The position numbers and the translations under genes are program-made. From positions 503,055 to 567,054 of the forward strand of contig CBIHPP010000003.1 in assembly GCA_966212235.1 (NCBI GenBank): a stretch of 64,000 nucleotides of DNA. The letters are read 5' to 3'. The stretch's first letter is position 1. Each line of letters starts with the position of its first letter. The stretch comes from Niastella sp966212235 (GTDB lineage: Bacteria > Bacteroidota > Bacteroidia > Chitinophagales > Chitinophagaceae). Shown here one piece after another: positions 42,501 to 50,697 of the stretch. Below the pieces are notes generated by a model, which made no database searches, had not been told where the DNA came from, and was given only the letters and a program-made list of their open reading frames with translations.

Positions 42501-43764
42501 GAAACTGGAGATCATTTTGTATAACCTGCTGTCCAATGCCATCAAGTATACCGAAGCCGACGGGAACATTGCGCTACGCATAAAGGATACAACTGATACT
42601 ATTGTTATAGAAGTAGAAGATACCGGGGCGGGCATTCCCGCAGCGGTGGGAGAAAAACTGTTTGAAAAATTTTATCAGCCCGACCGGGTATTAACAAGCC
42701 GTAAGCCGGGTTTTGGCATCGGGTTGTTCCTGGTAAAACATTTTACCGATGAACACAAGGGGACCATTGCTTATAAAAGTGAAGAAGGAAAGGGGACCTT
42801 GTTTACTTTGCGCTTTTTAAAAGGGTCCGCACATTTTGGCGAGGATATAAAGATCATGGAAGAATCGACCGCACCTGCTTTTGCAGAGGAGTTGCTGGAA
42901 GAACCCACCATACTGGAAACGTCGGCTTCCTCAGCAGACGCACCAGCCACCGAAGTAGTGACAGAGAAAAACACCCTGCTGATCATTGAAGACGACGAAG
43001 CGATCCGCTTATACCTGTCGCAATTGTTTGCCGGCACGTACATCGTGTTGCAGGCGGCATCGGGCGAAGCAGGTTTGGAGATGGCGCAACAATACCTGCC
43101 CGACTTGATCATTTCCGATATTCATATGAAGGAATTGAGCGGCATTGACTTGTGTAAACAGATCAAGGAACATGAGACCACCAGTCATATCCCGGTGATC
43201 CTGTTAACCGGCAGCACCTCCGATGAATTGAAATTACAGGGCATAGAAGAAGGCGCGGATGATTACATCAGCAAGCCGTTCGACAGCCAGTTATTGACCG
43301 CCCGGGTCAGCAGCCTGTTGCGCAGCCGGAGCAACCTGCAGAAATACTTTTATAATGAGATCACGCTGCATACAAACAATTTAAAGATCTCGCCCGAGTA
43401 CAAGGAGTTCCTGGAAAAATGCATAACGATCGTTGAGAGCCACCTCGAAGACGAAAACTTTACCGTAAAGAACCTGTTGGCCGAAATGGGCATGAGCCAT
43501 TCGAACCTTTTCAGAAAGGTGAAAAGCATCTCGGGTTTGAGTGTCAACGTGTTTATCCGTTTTATTCGCCTGCGCAAAGCCGCCGAGCTGTTTGTGTCCA
43601 CCGACTACAACGTGAATGAAACGGCCTTTATGGTCGGCATCAAAGACGCCAAATACTTCCGCGAACAGTTCAATAAGTTGTTCAAGATGAATCCTTCTGA
43701 GTACATCAAAAAGTACCGTGGGGTGTATCGGAATCAATTCACGGTAAACAAACCAAAAAACTAG
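39583..43764 (+). CDS. Hybrid two-component system sensor/regulator (HTCS)
   Basis: 1393 aa from ATG at 39583 (MKSGIVTIVLCFLLFDLSYA, signal peptide); the in-frame start at 39535 would begin inside the repeat array. Order: a periplasmic double-propeller of two-component regulator repeats (about 25-700, e.g. LWVGTRQGVCVY and LWCATNGGGINMI), a Y_Y_Y domain (about 700-770), a membrane helix (about 774-797), a charged coiled coil (798-860), a histidine kinase with H867 in NISHEFRTPLT and an ATPase domain with the N-box ILYNLLSNAIKYT, a receiver domain with D1179 in LIISDIHM, and an AraC-type DNA-binding domain (about 1285-1390). HTCS proteins of Bacteroidota sense a breakdown product of their glycan and activate the locus. 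Its neighbours suggest it responds to products of the two lyases. Confidence 0.93.
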   Translation: MKSGIVTIVLCFLLFDLSYATDYPVTTYLGIDQGLSNNSVRCIYQDRRGFMWFGTYDGLNRYDGYTFKVFRNNFKNSTSLINNWINAIDEDNPGNLWVGTRQGVCVYRPVSDKFSSLHYFGLKKSAEPIKSVIRDIERDSAGNMFVGTADVGLLFFAKGDTVGIQVPIENVREQPKIQDVAFIKNGTGKKIWVFVRGKGLCLYDYPSQKLRIVNATVTSANCLETDGNIIWVGTPQGIYQYNSISNTYEKRYSEENGLTNRDIIGLTLDKNGQLWCATNGGGINMINIKSGAVGSLAAGKGPADLTSNSIYAIWEDPEARMWIGSLRGGINVIDPHRKLFQTVMSDPAAANTLISNYIFSFYEDPSGDLLIGTDGDGLSVWDRKLNRFTNYKHDAANPASLSNDFITNIKSDYVGNIWVATYKGGINTFNKAKGIFQQYPFLYGGQKVMNPLAYTVYEDKLRDFWVSSLPWGLYRLNRQLNLFELFDNQLKDLFELFEDKAGVLWGGNLSQLIQIDRVHQKHTYFNVGKPVRAIHEDKAGNLWVGTEGGGLILFDRVQHKIAARFTTDEGLCSNSVLNMLEDDNGNLWISTFNGISKFQVKSRVFSNYFQSDGLQSNQFNYNAALKLHTGELVFGGIKGFTLFNPAAIVGEATMPKISFTGIKIGNKPIEQVNGFIAKMNGNDISAIRVPFDEAVLSIEFAALEYSAPDKIQYAYYLEGWDRGWNYTNNNRSATYTHLSEGNYTLRVKSTNAGGVWGARELTIDIVVLPPWYRSWWAYLLYGAVLTILVYSYIKYRTKQTRLKYEVAIANLNTANERAEREKGEAELARERAEREREHAELEKERIVNEKEKEMHEKKISFFTNISHEFRTPLTLIINPIRDLLKKKEFEQPQLEGELSIVYRNAHRMLSLVDQLLLFRKAESDFDKIHPAKLDVCSLAREVYLCFLHPAKARNINYTFDCETEHLELVADRQKLEIILYNLLSNAIKYTEADGNIALRIKDTTDTIVIEVEDTGAGIPAAVGEKLFEKFYQPDRVLTSRKPGFGIGLFLVKHFTDEHKGTIAYKSEEGKGTLFTLRFLKGSAHFGEDIKIMEESTAPAFAEELLEEPTILETSASSADAPATEVVTEKNTLLIIEDDEAIRLYLSQLFAGTYIVLQAASGEAGLEMAQQYLPDLIISDIHMKELSGIDLCKQIKEHETTSHIPVILLTGSTSDELKLQGIEEGADDYISKPFDSQLLTARVSSLLRSRSNLQKYFYNEITLHTNNLKISPEYKEFLEKCITIVESHLEDENFTVKNLLAEMGMSHSNLFRKVKSISGLSVNVFIRFIRLRKAAELFVSTDYNVNETAFMVGIKDAKYFREQFNKLFKMNPSEYIKKYRGVYRNQFTVNKPKN

Positions 43765-43890
43765 CAGAAAGCCATAAGCCATAAGCTTTAAGCCAAAGGC
43801 AGAAAGGCAAAAATCTAAAGCATAAAGCCAAAACCTCCTCTGTATTTGTATTTGCTTTCGGCTTATAGCTTTACGCTTTCAGCTGTATTC
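43765..43890. repeat. Inverted array of AAGCCATAAGC/GCTTATAGC short repeats
   Basis: After the regulator stop, 43768-43834 holds AAGCCATAAGCC, TTTAAGCC and CATAAAGCC-type units. At 43853-43883 GCTTTCGGCTTATAGC and GCTTTACGC run in the opposite sense. The element lies between convergent genes and probably folds as a long hairpin that could end transcription both ways. Confidence 0.65.
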
Positions 43891-43896
43891 CTGTAT

Positions 43897-44451
43897 TCAT
43901 GGGCTTTCTATTATTTTAAACCGTCCATGCAACGGCGTGCCGCCCTCGATCTTACCTTCCTGCAGCAGTTGCAAAACGCCCTTTGTGCATTTGTCATCGG
44001 CCACTTCCGGCGCTTTGATCAAAAACCGTTTGGCGAACCCTCTCATCAGCGCATCGCACCATTTGGTAAAAGCTTCCTCTTTCGTGATCAATTCATCGGC
44101 TTCACCATAATACGACTTCACATAGTAAAAGCGGCTACGTTCAATATTACCTGTAAACAAATTGGGCAGGGGCCTTGAAAAATGCAGGACAGGGCTGCTC
44201 CAATCATCTATCAGGTAATAGCCCTGTTCCTGAATAAACTTAGTTTTGATCTGCGGCAGAAAAGCGGTCTTCGTTAAATAGATCTTTTCCCATTCCTTAT
44301 CGCTGGTGCGGGTAATCGCGGACGTGCGTATAAAATGGGTATCGCTGGCAAAGGGCAGCGTAATAAATACGGCGTCGCGTGCTTTAAAATAATTTTCGAA
44401 CACGGGCAACTCACCGGGCGTTGCATAAAAATTAAGTTGTTTCGAGCTCAT
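43897..44451 (-). CDS. Probable immunity protein to the RHS toxin
   Basis: 184 aa, no signal peptide, so cytoplasmic. Features: FYATPGELPVFENYFKARD at the start, the central YYLIDDWSSPVLHFSRPLPN, then FYYVKSYYGEADELITKEE. I do not recognise the family with confidence. It starts 9 bp after the stop codon of the 2071-aa RHS gene and on the same strand, the normal place of the cognate immunity gene in polymorphic toxin loci. The role is therefore inferred from position: binding and blocking the C-terminal nuclease-like domain. Confidence 0.65.
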   Translation of the reverse strand: MSSKQLNFYATPGELPVFENYFKARDAVFITLPFASDTHFIRTSAITRTSDKEWEKIYLTKTAFLPQIKTKFIQEQGYYLIDDWSSPVLHFSRPLPNLFTGNIERSRFYYVKSYYGEADELITKEEAFTKWCDALMRGFAKRFLIKAPEVADDKCTKGVLQLLQEGKIEGGTPLHGRFKIIESP

Positions 44452-44460
44452 TTGTATCTG

Positions 44461-47400
44461 TTAATTATAGGGTATAAAAACAAAATGATATTCTGTCGCC
44501 CTTTGGGGACTGTTTCTAATATCAAATTCTGCTTTCCTTTCACGGCTTACCGGGTTGGGTTTGCCTGACGGTTTTTTTATTTTATTTTGTTTTCCTACCT
44601 GCACATAAACGGTTTTACCATCTTTTTCGGCAACCAGGTCAACAAACCGGTGTTCCTTGTCGCTTCCCGTGCCTGCTTTCACTTTCAATTTTTGCTCACG
44701 GTCTACAATCCTAAACCCTTTGGCCTCCAGTTTTTTTTCAGCAGCCAACACCTTCGCCTTGTGCGCGGGACTGCCTTCTTTACCCCAGGGGTTGGGAACT
44801 TTTTTAGTGCCCTCCGCCGCATTATCGGCTTTACCCGCCAGTTTCTTGGCGGTGGCGGCCTTATCAACCGCCTTGTTGGCATCGTTCACCTTATCGGCCG
44901 CGGTGCTGGCCAGCTTCACCACGGTTGCGCCTTTTTTAATCAGGGAGCCAACGCCTAAAGTTACAGCATCGATAACACCCGCTTTCAATATTTCGCCGCC
45001 GTCTACATCTGTGAAGGCGTCGCCAAGATCTTTGCCCTCGATCAGGTTGGTGACTACCTGTGTGGCATACTCCTGTACCACCCCTTTTACAAAGGCAATA
45101 CACCAGGGGCATTTACCGTCGGGGTCGTTGTAAAGAATTGGATTATTACCTGAAAAATGGTAAGGCGATAAACTTTCCTGCTCCCCTTCATCGGGCAGCG
45201 GATCAATTTGCATATAGCGGCCCGTTTGCGGATCGTAGGTACGGGCATTGAAATCGTACCACTCCAGTCCGGCGCCATCGCTGAATTCTTTTTGCTGCAG
45301 CTCGTTCCCATTGTACAATACTTTGTTTCCACAACCGCAATCAGGCGTCGCCATCTGGTAACTCCGACTCGAGATGCCGGCCATGGTGAGGCCGAACGGA
45401 TAGTAATGAGTTTCTTCCTGCAGCGGCCCGGTATAATGCCTGATGCTGAGATTATCAAAGAACACATCCTGGTTCTCCGTTTCATTGCTTACGAAAATAT
45501 ACAGGTAACCATTTTTGGTAATGGGGATGCCCGTATAGGCCAGCGTGTTCAACACATCTGCATTACCTACCGGCAGGGCACCGCTTTGCGGGTAACTGGC
45601 CACATAATTGAACCGTTCATCGAGCAGTATCCAACTGAGGTAAGCTTTGGGCTTGCCTGTCGGTGTGGTGTTATTGGCCGTGCGAAAGCTGTTTAAAGCC
45701 GTCAGCAGCGGACTGGTTGATGGACTGTTCAACAGCGACAGGGTGCCTTTGCTGTTGCCCGCCACCGATACAATGCCATTGGCCATGGCGCTAAGGATGT
45801 CGTTGACGGCATTTATGGGGCTGCCTGCACTACCCTGCGCGCGGTAGAACGACTTGACGGCAATATCTATCTGATCGCCGCTCATTACACGCAGCAGCAT
45901 GGCCGGGCCTACTTTTTGACCGCTGCCATTGAGCCGCGCCAGCGAATCGTTGGGCGTGGTAATGGCATCTGCCGGGTAACCGCCCGGTACCAGCGCTACC
46001 GGGTAGGCAGCCGCCGGGATATTATAAAACAGTTTGTTTTCCCGGGCACGATAAGCCGCTTCCATAGTAGCGATATACTGCGAGGTGTCTTTCTGTTCTG
46101 TTAGCACCATGCGCACATTGCCCAGGTGGTCTTCGAGGAAGTAATCATAGAAGTACCGGTAAGCGCTGTCACCGTTCCCGAAATATTTTTTGGCGTAGCG
46201 CAGGCGCCCTTCTTCATGCCCGATTTGCACCAGCGTATCGTTCCTGTATTCAAAGTCATTGATGAACAGGGAATGGATAGTACGGCCGTTGAGATAGTCG
46301 GCGATCGTTTTGCCCAGCTTATTACCGGCTGCATCATAGATATAGGAGATTGTCCCTTTGGCGGTACCATCTTCGTTATTGAAGTTTACCTGTTGCGGGA
46401 GGTTCAAATAATTGTAAATGATGCTGCCTATACGTTTGTTCTTATCCTGCGTAAGGTTACCATTGCCATCGTACAGGTAATCATCATTCGTACGGTTCCT
46501 GTCGGTAAAATCACCCAGTTTGTAATCGGTGGTAGAATTGCCCACGCTTTCCGTTACAGACAACAACCGGTTACCGGGATTGCCCGAATGAACATTATAG
46601 GAATAGTAGAGCTGGTCGATAATGATACTGCCATGGGGCTTCCAGCCTTTTTGCTGCAGGGTGATTATATTGCCATTGGCATCGTACGTCAAACCGCTTA
46701 CACTAAAGTCGATGCCATTATAGGTAGAACCAGGTTTGTTTTTAGCCCAGGTAGTTCCGTACAACTGATTAAAGTCTGCCGATGTTAACCGGTTGGCATT
46801 GTCGTACAAAAAATCATATTTCCTTTTTTCGCCATCACCGGCGCTTTTCCAGATGGTGCCGCTGATACTGCCGTTGTATTGTGGTGTGGTATAATTAGTG
46901 CCTGTTATTATACTGCCCGCCTGATCGTACCCCAGCTCAAACCCAAAATAATTACTGGTTGCATCATTGACAAAGTTCCGGTTGGTACCCAGCAGCCAGC
47001 CCCTGATATTGTAATCATTCACGAGGGTCTCCATGCCATCGCCCAATGTTTTGGTTTTTAGCTGTCCCAGCTCATCATACTGATGGCTTACGATGGTTTG
47101 CTCGGGTTTACTGATCGTTTGGTTGCCGATAGTGCTGGTAACGGTTTTGGTGGCAGACAGCAGTCTGCCTGTATGATCGTAGGTGCTTTTGGCAAGCACG
47201 CTGTGCGTTTGTGCGTTAGCCCCTTCTTTCCGGTGCTGCTCAAGCGTACGCAATATGTTGCCGGCATAACTGTATTGTGTGGTGGAAATATCTTTTCCAC
47301 CCGTTTGATTAATACGCTGGCTTTGTATTGCACGGTTCTGTTCGTCGTAGAAAGTAACCGTATAAAGATATTGGGCCGGGTTGCTGTTGAGCACTTTGGT

Positions 47401-50400
47401 GCGGCTGCCGGTTATCAGTCCCGTGGTTTGATTACTGGATGTAATTGGCTGTGCCCAGGCAGGCGCCGTATTATAGGTGTTAATGAAATAAGTGCTGTTG
47501 CCCGTGTGGGTGGCATCGATGGTAGCGTTGAGCGTAGTGCCGGTACCGGCTACCCAGTTATAATTGTCGTAGAAATTCTGGGTAAGTACTTCGTAATTGC
47601 TGCCCTGGGTGGCGGGATAACCGGTACGCGTATAGGCGCTGTCGTGATGCACCTGCCGGTTGGCGGCATTGGTGAGCAATCCGGTTTGTACTACCCGGTT
47701 GAGGTCATCGTATTCGGTTACCAGCCATTTCCCCTGCTGGCGCAGCAGTGAATCCTGGCTCATGATCATTCTATCCCTGGCATCATATACCAGCCATTGT
47801 TCTCCGCTGCCCGGCACTTTACGAACCACCTGCCGGTTACGTTGGTCGTACTCATATCGAAAACAAAACTCATTGGAAATGGATGATGTAACTGACCAGG
47901 CATTAATGAGCTGCACTGCCATCGGCTGCAATACATAGCGCAGGTTATCGAGATCATCGTACACATAATAGGTGCACAGCCAACCCACATGCGCCGTACC
48001 GGGTGAGGCGGCAAACTGCACCTTACGCAGTATAAGCACATCATCTTTGTCCTTATACTCTACCACCTGCTTACCCTGTTCATCGGTGGTTATGTTTTTA
48101 TACAATTGCCCGGGTGCATAGCGGTTGGTGCTGGCTGGTATGGCGCCGGGTGTTAAAGCGATGGTCCATATACGTACGCTGTCGCTAACGGTATTGGTGA
48201 GGTACTGTTTGCCGATGCCCCTGTTGGCCCCGGCCCAGTTGGCGCCCGGCGCCATGGTTTTAGTAATACGCCCCACCGGCGAAGGTTCGTACAGGGTTTG
48301 CGTGTAAGGCATCGTTTCGCCGGTAAAGAAGGGCGAGGCGCCGGCAATGAGGTAATTGTTCTGATCGGTTACCGCGTTTGTTTTGAATTTGCCATCCTGT
48401 GCAGCAGCGCGGTAGCTCAGGTATTTTTTGGCTTCGCGGCCCATGCGGTCATATTCCATCGGTGTAACGATATCATATTGCTGCGGGCTGAGCTGCTTAT
48501 CTACTTTTTCGATGGGCCGGCCCAGGCCATCGAAGTACACCGTGGTTTGTAATTTTTCACCCACAGGTAACTGGTCGGCCTGCATCCAGCTATTTACCCC
48601 TTTTACCCGCATATCATTGATGCGGATGTAATTGAGGTTTTCTACATTGGCCGAGATATAGTTGATGCTGAAGGTTAATGTATTGCTGTACAGGATTTCC
48701 TTTCCACAACTCACCTTGCGGCGAATTCGGGCGCCGCCTTTTAACACAGGAGCGCCGGCAGGATAATTCACCGTTGTACCAATCGATTGCCAGGGACCGC
48801 CGTCAACGGACCGTTGCCACTCATAGGCATAGTTCTCAGGCAGGCAGAGGCCACCGGTTGCCGGTGTTTGTGTGATGGCAGGGCCTGTATTGTAATCGAG
48901 CAACAACGTAGCTGCAGTAATAGTACCTGCCTGTAACTGTTTGGGAGACACCACCACGGCATTGGATGCATGCCAGCCAACGCCATTACCTGTTAACCGG
49001 CGGAACCAGGTTGGCTGAGCAATGGTTTCGTTGGATATATACGTGGCGCTGGTAGCGCTGTCAATATCAGCCCAGAAAACATTGTTGGGCGATCTTTGCC
49101 ATTGATAGCTGTTTACCCGGTTACAGGGAAATACAGGGCTCTCTACCGGGCCCAGGGTAAAAAAGGCGTTATAATCTACTTCCTGCGAAGCGGGTGTTAT
49201 GGTCAGGTTGTTGGCCGTTAATGTGGTAACGGTTTTGTATACGGGATTGATGGTTTGATCGGGATAGAAGAGCTCTAATGAAACAGATCCTCCGCCGGGC
49301 GACCAGGCGATCTGTACGCTGGTGGGGCTCTGTTCGATGATACAGGAAAAATTATTGTTGATGATACCACCGTTCGCACACCAGCTGTACGTATCGGGAA
49401 CTGTGTATTCGCCGCTTACTGTATACGTATAATTGACACCGGGAACAATACAGGTAGTGGGGCCTGCAATGGACAGCGGTTGGTACACACTCAGGGTGGC
49501 CACGTTCGAATACGCCACGGCCCCGGATGTTGTTTCGGTTACCCGCCGCCGGATATACAGGGTGGTATCGAGATGGAAGGTGCCGGGAAAATTCAGGTCT
49601 TTAGCGGTCGTCGTCAAATTGAGGGCCGCCATATTCGTCCAGGTGCTGTTATTATACGATTGCTGCCACTGGTAGCTATGAGAAGGACTACAGGCGCCAC
49701 CTGCGGCATTGGTACAAACGATGGTAGCGGGACGGCTGCCGTAAGGTATGTGTTGCCACAGGCCGCCGGTAATACTGCCGGAAACCAGCGGGACGGAGAT
49801 GGCCACGTTGAGACCGGGATCTTCTTCCGGGGTCGATAACCAGATGCTGCCTCCTGTGGTATTGTACCATACCACTACTATAGAAGTGATGCCAACACCG
49901 CCCTGGCACGAACTACCGGTACTTTGAATATAACCGCCGCCCACACACCAGTCCATGAACATATCGCTTGTGTAACTACCGGTAGCATAATATTGTACGG
50001 GTATGCCAGCCGTTACGCAGGTGGGCCCGCCAATACCAACAGGCTGGGTAATATATTTATACGCTACGTCGGAATAGTCGACACTGCCCGAACCCAGTTC
50101 GGTTACCTGGCGCCTGAAATAAGTTGTTTGCGGCAGGGGCTGCGAAAAACCGAGGTGTTGCCCGGTAGCACCGCTGATATCGGTCCAGTTCACCATATCG
50201 GTACTCTGCTGCCACTGGAATGCATAGTTATAGGTACAGCCGCCGCCCGATGGCCATGTACACTGAATAGCAGACGGAACAAGGTAATTGCGGAGAATTT
50301 GCTCTCTTGCAGATGGGTAGATAATACCCGGAACGAGGGGTGAAACTACCGTTATAGCTATACTCTGGCTGCCATAATTGGAAGTACTACACCCTACTGT

Positions 50401-50676
50401 ACCATACGTACTATTGTTGTTCCAGGTAATCTCCACCCAATAGGCAGGGCCATAGGGCGAGCAGCCTACACCGTAGCCGGTAATAGACCCCCCGGTTACA
50501 CACCACTGATAGGAGGTGAACTCATCATAGGTGCCGAGGTACCAATACCATTCGGTGCTGCCCTGTGTTACACAGGTATTGCCGATCACTTCCTCGGATT
50601 GTGCCCTTACGGCTGTTTGCATGAAGAATGCCAGCAACAGCAGCCATGCTTTTATAATAATTGATAATTTTTTCAT
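44461..50676 (-). CDS. RHS-repeat polymorphic toxin with nuclease-like C-terminus
   Basis: 2071 aa. Signal peptide (MKKLSIIIKAWLLLLAFFMQTAVRAQ). Residues about 25-670 hold repeated Ig-like modules with the recurrent pattern YxWQQSxxxxxW. A DUF6443-like region (about 680-780, VKGVNSWMQADQLPVG then YFDGLGRPIEKV) and a long YD/RHS repeat region with the core end PYHFSGNNPILYNDPDGK at about 1840-1857 follow. Beyond the core is a spacer with an Ala/Lys-rich helix, then a 110-residue C-terminal domain with RFVDLVAEKDGKTVYVQVGK, PVSRERKAEFDI and FVFIPYN. Those patterns resemble REase-fold RHS toxin tips (D...QVG(K/R)...PV(S/A)RE...FIPYN), so DNA is the likely target. The RHS shell probably encloses the toxin. 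The secretion route is not evident. Confidence 0.85.
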   Translation of the reverse strand: MKKLSIIIKAWLLLLAFFMQTAVRAQSEEVIGNTCVTQGSTEWYWYLGTYDEFTSYQWCVTGGSITGYGVGCSPYGPAYWVEITWNNNSTYGTVGCSTSNYGSQSIAITVVSPLVPGIIYPSAREQILRNYLVPSAIQCTWPSGGGCTYNYAFQWQQSTDMVNWTDISGATGQHLGFSQPLPQTTYFRRQVTELGSGSVDYSDVAYKYITQPVGIGGPTCVTAGIPVQYYATGSYTSDMFMDWCVGGGYIQSTGSSCQGGVGITSIVVVWYNTTGGSIWLSTPEEDPGLNVAISVPLVSGSITGGLWQHIPYGSRPATIVCTNAAGGACSPSHSYQWQQSYNNSTWTNMAALNLTTTAKDLNFPGTFHLDTTLYIRRRVTETTSGAVAYSNVATLSVYQPLSIAGPTTCIVPGVNYTYTVSGEYTVPDTYSWCANGGIINNNFSCIIEQSPTSVQIAWSPGGGSVSLELFYPDQTINPVYKTVTTLTANNLTITPASQEVDYNAFFTLGPVESPVFPCNRVNSYQWQRSPNNVFWADIDSATSATYISNETIAQPTWFRRLTGNGVGWHASNAVVVSPKQLQAGTITAATLLLDYNTGPAITQTPATGGLCLPENYAYEWQRSVDGGPWQSIGTTVNYPAGAPVLKGGARIRRKVSCGKEILYSNTLTFSINYISANVENLNYIRINDMRVKGVNSWMQADQLPVGEKLQTTVYFDGLGRPIEKVDKQLSPQQYDIVTPMEYDRMGREAKKYLSYRAAAQDGKFKTNAVTDQNNYLIAGASPFFTGETMPYTQTLYEPSPVGRITKTMAPGANWAGANRGIGKQYLTNTVSDSVRIWTIALTPGAIPASTNRYAPGQLYKNITTDEQGKQVVEYKDKDDVLILRKVQFAASPGTAHVGWLCTYYVYDDLDNLRYVLQPMAVQLINAWSVTSSISNEFCFRYEYDQRNRQVVRKVPGSGEQWLVYDARDRMIMSQDSLLRQQGKWLVTEYDDLNRVVQTGLLTNAANRQVHHDSAYTRTGYPATQGSNYEVLTQNFYDNYNWVAGTGTTLNATIDATHTGNSTYFINTYNTAPAWAQPITSSNQTTGLITGSRTKVLNSNPAQYLYTVTFYDEQNRAIQSQRINQTGGKDISTTQYSYAGNILRTLEQHRKEGANAQTHSVLAKSTYDHTGRLLSATKTVTSTIGNQTISKPEQTIVSHQYDELGQLKTKTLGDGMETLVNDYNIRGWLLGTNRNFVNDATSNYFGFELGYDQAGSIITGTNYTTPQYNGSISGTIWKSAGDGEKRKYDFLYDNANRLTSADFNQLYGTTWAKNKPGSTYNGIDFSVSGLTYDANGNIITLQQKGWKPHGSIIIDQLYYSYNVHSGNPGNRLLSVTESVGNSTTDYKLGDFTDRNRTNDDYLYDGNGNLTQDKNKRIGSIIYNYLNLPQQVNFNNEDGTAKGTISYIYDAAGNKLGKTIADYLNGRTIHSLFINDFEYRNDTLVQIGHEEGRLRYAKKYFGNGDSAYRYFYDYFLEDHLGNVRMVLTEQKDTSQYIATMEAAYRARENKLFYNIPAAAYPVALVPGGYPADAITTPNDSLARLNGSGQKVGPAMLLRVMSGDQIDIAVKSFYRAQGSAGSPINAVNDILSAMANGIVSVAGNSKGTLSLLNSPSTSPLLTALNSFRTANNTTPTGKPKAYLSWILLDERFNYVASYPQSGALPVGNADVLNTLAYTGIPITKNGYLYIFVSNETENQDVFFDNLSIRHYTGPLQEETHYYPFGLTMAGISSRSYQMATPDCGCGNKVLYNGNELQQKEFSDGAGLEWYDFNARTYDPQTGRYMQIDPLPDEGEQESLSPYHFSGNNPILYNDPDGKCPWCIAFVKGVVQEYATQVVTNLIEGKDLGDAFTDVDGGEILKAGVIDAVTLGVGSLIKKGATVVKLASTAADKVNDANKAVDKAATAKKLAGKADNAAEGTKKVPNPWGKEGSPAHKAKVLAAEKKLEAKGFRIVDREQKLKVKAGTGSDKEHRFVDLVAEKDGKTVYVQVGKQNKIKKPSGKPNPVSRERKAEFDIRNSPQRATEYHFVFIPYN

Positions 50677-50697
50677 GGAAAGGTTAGGTTAGGCGGG

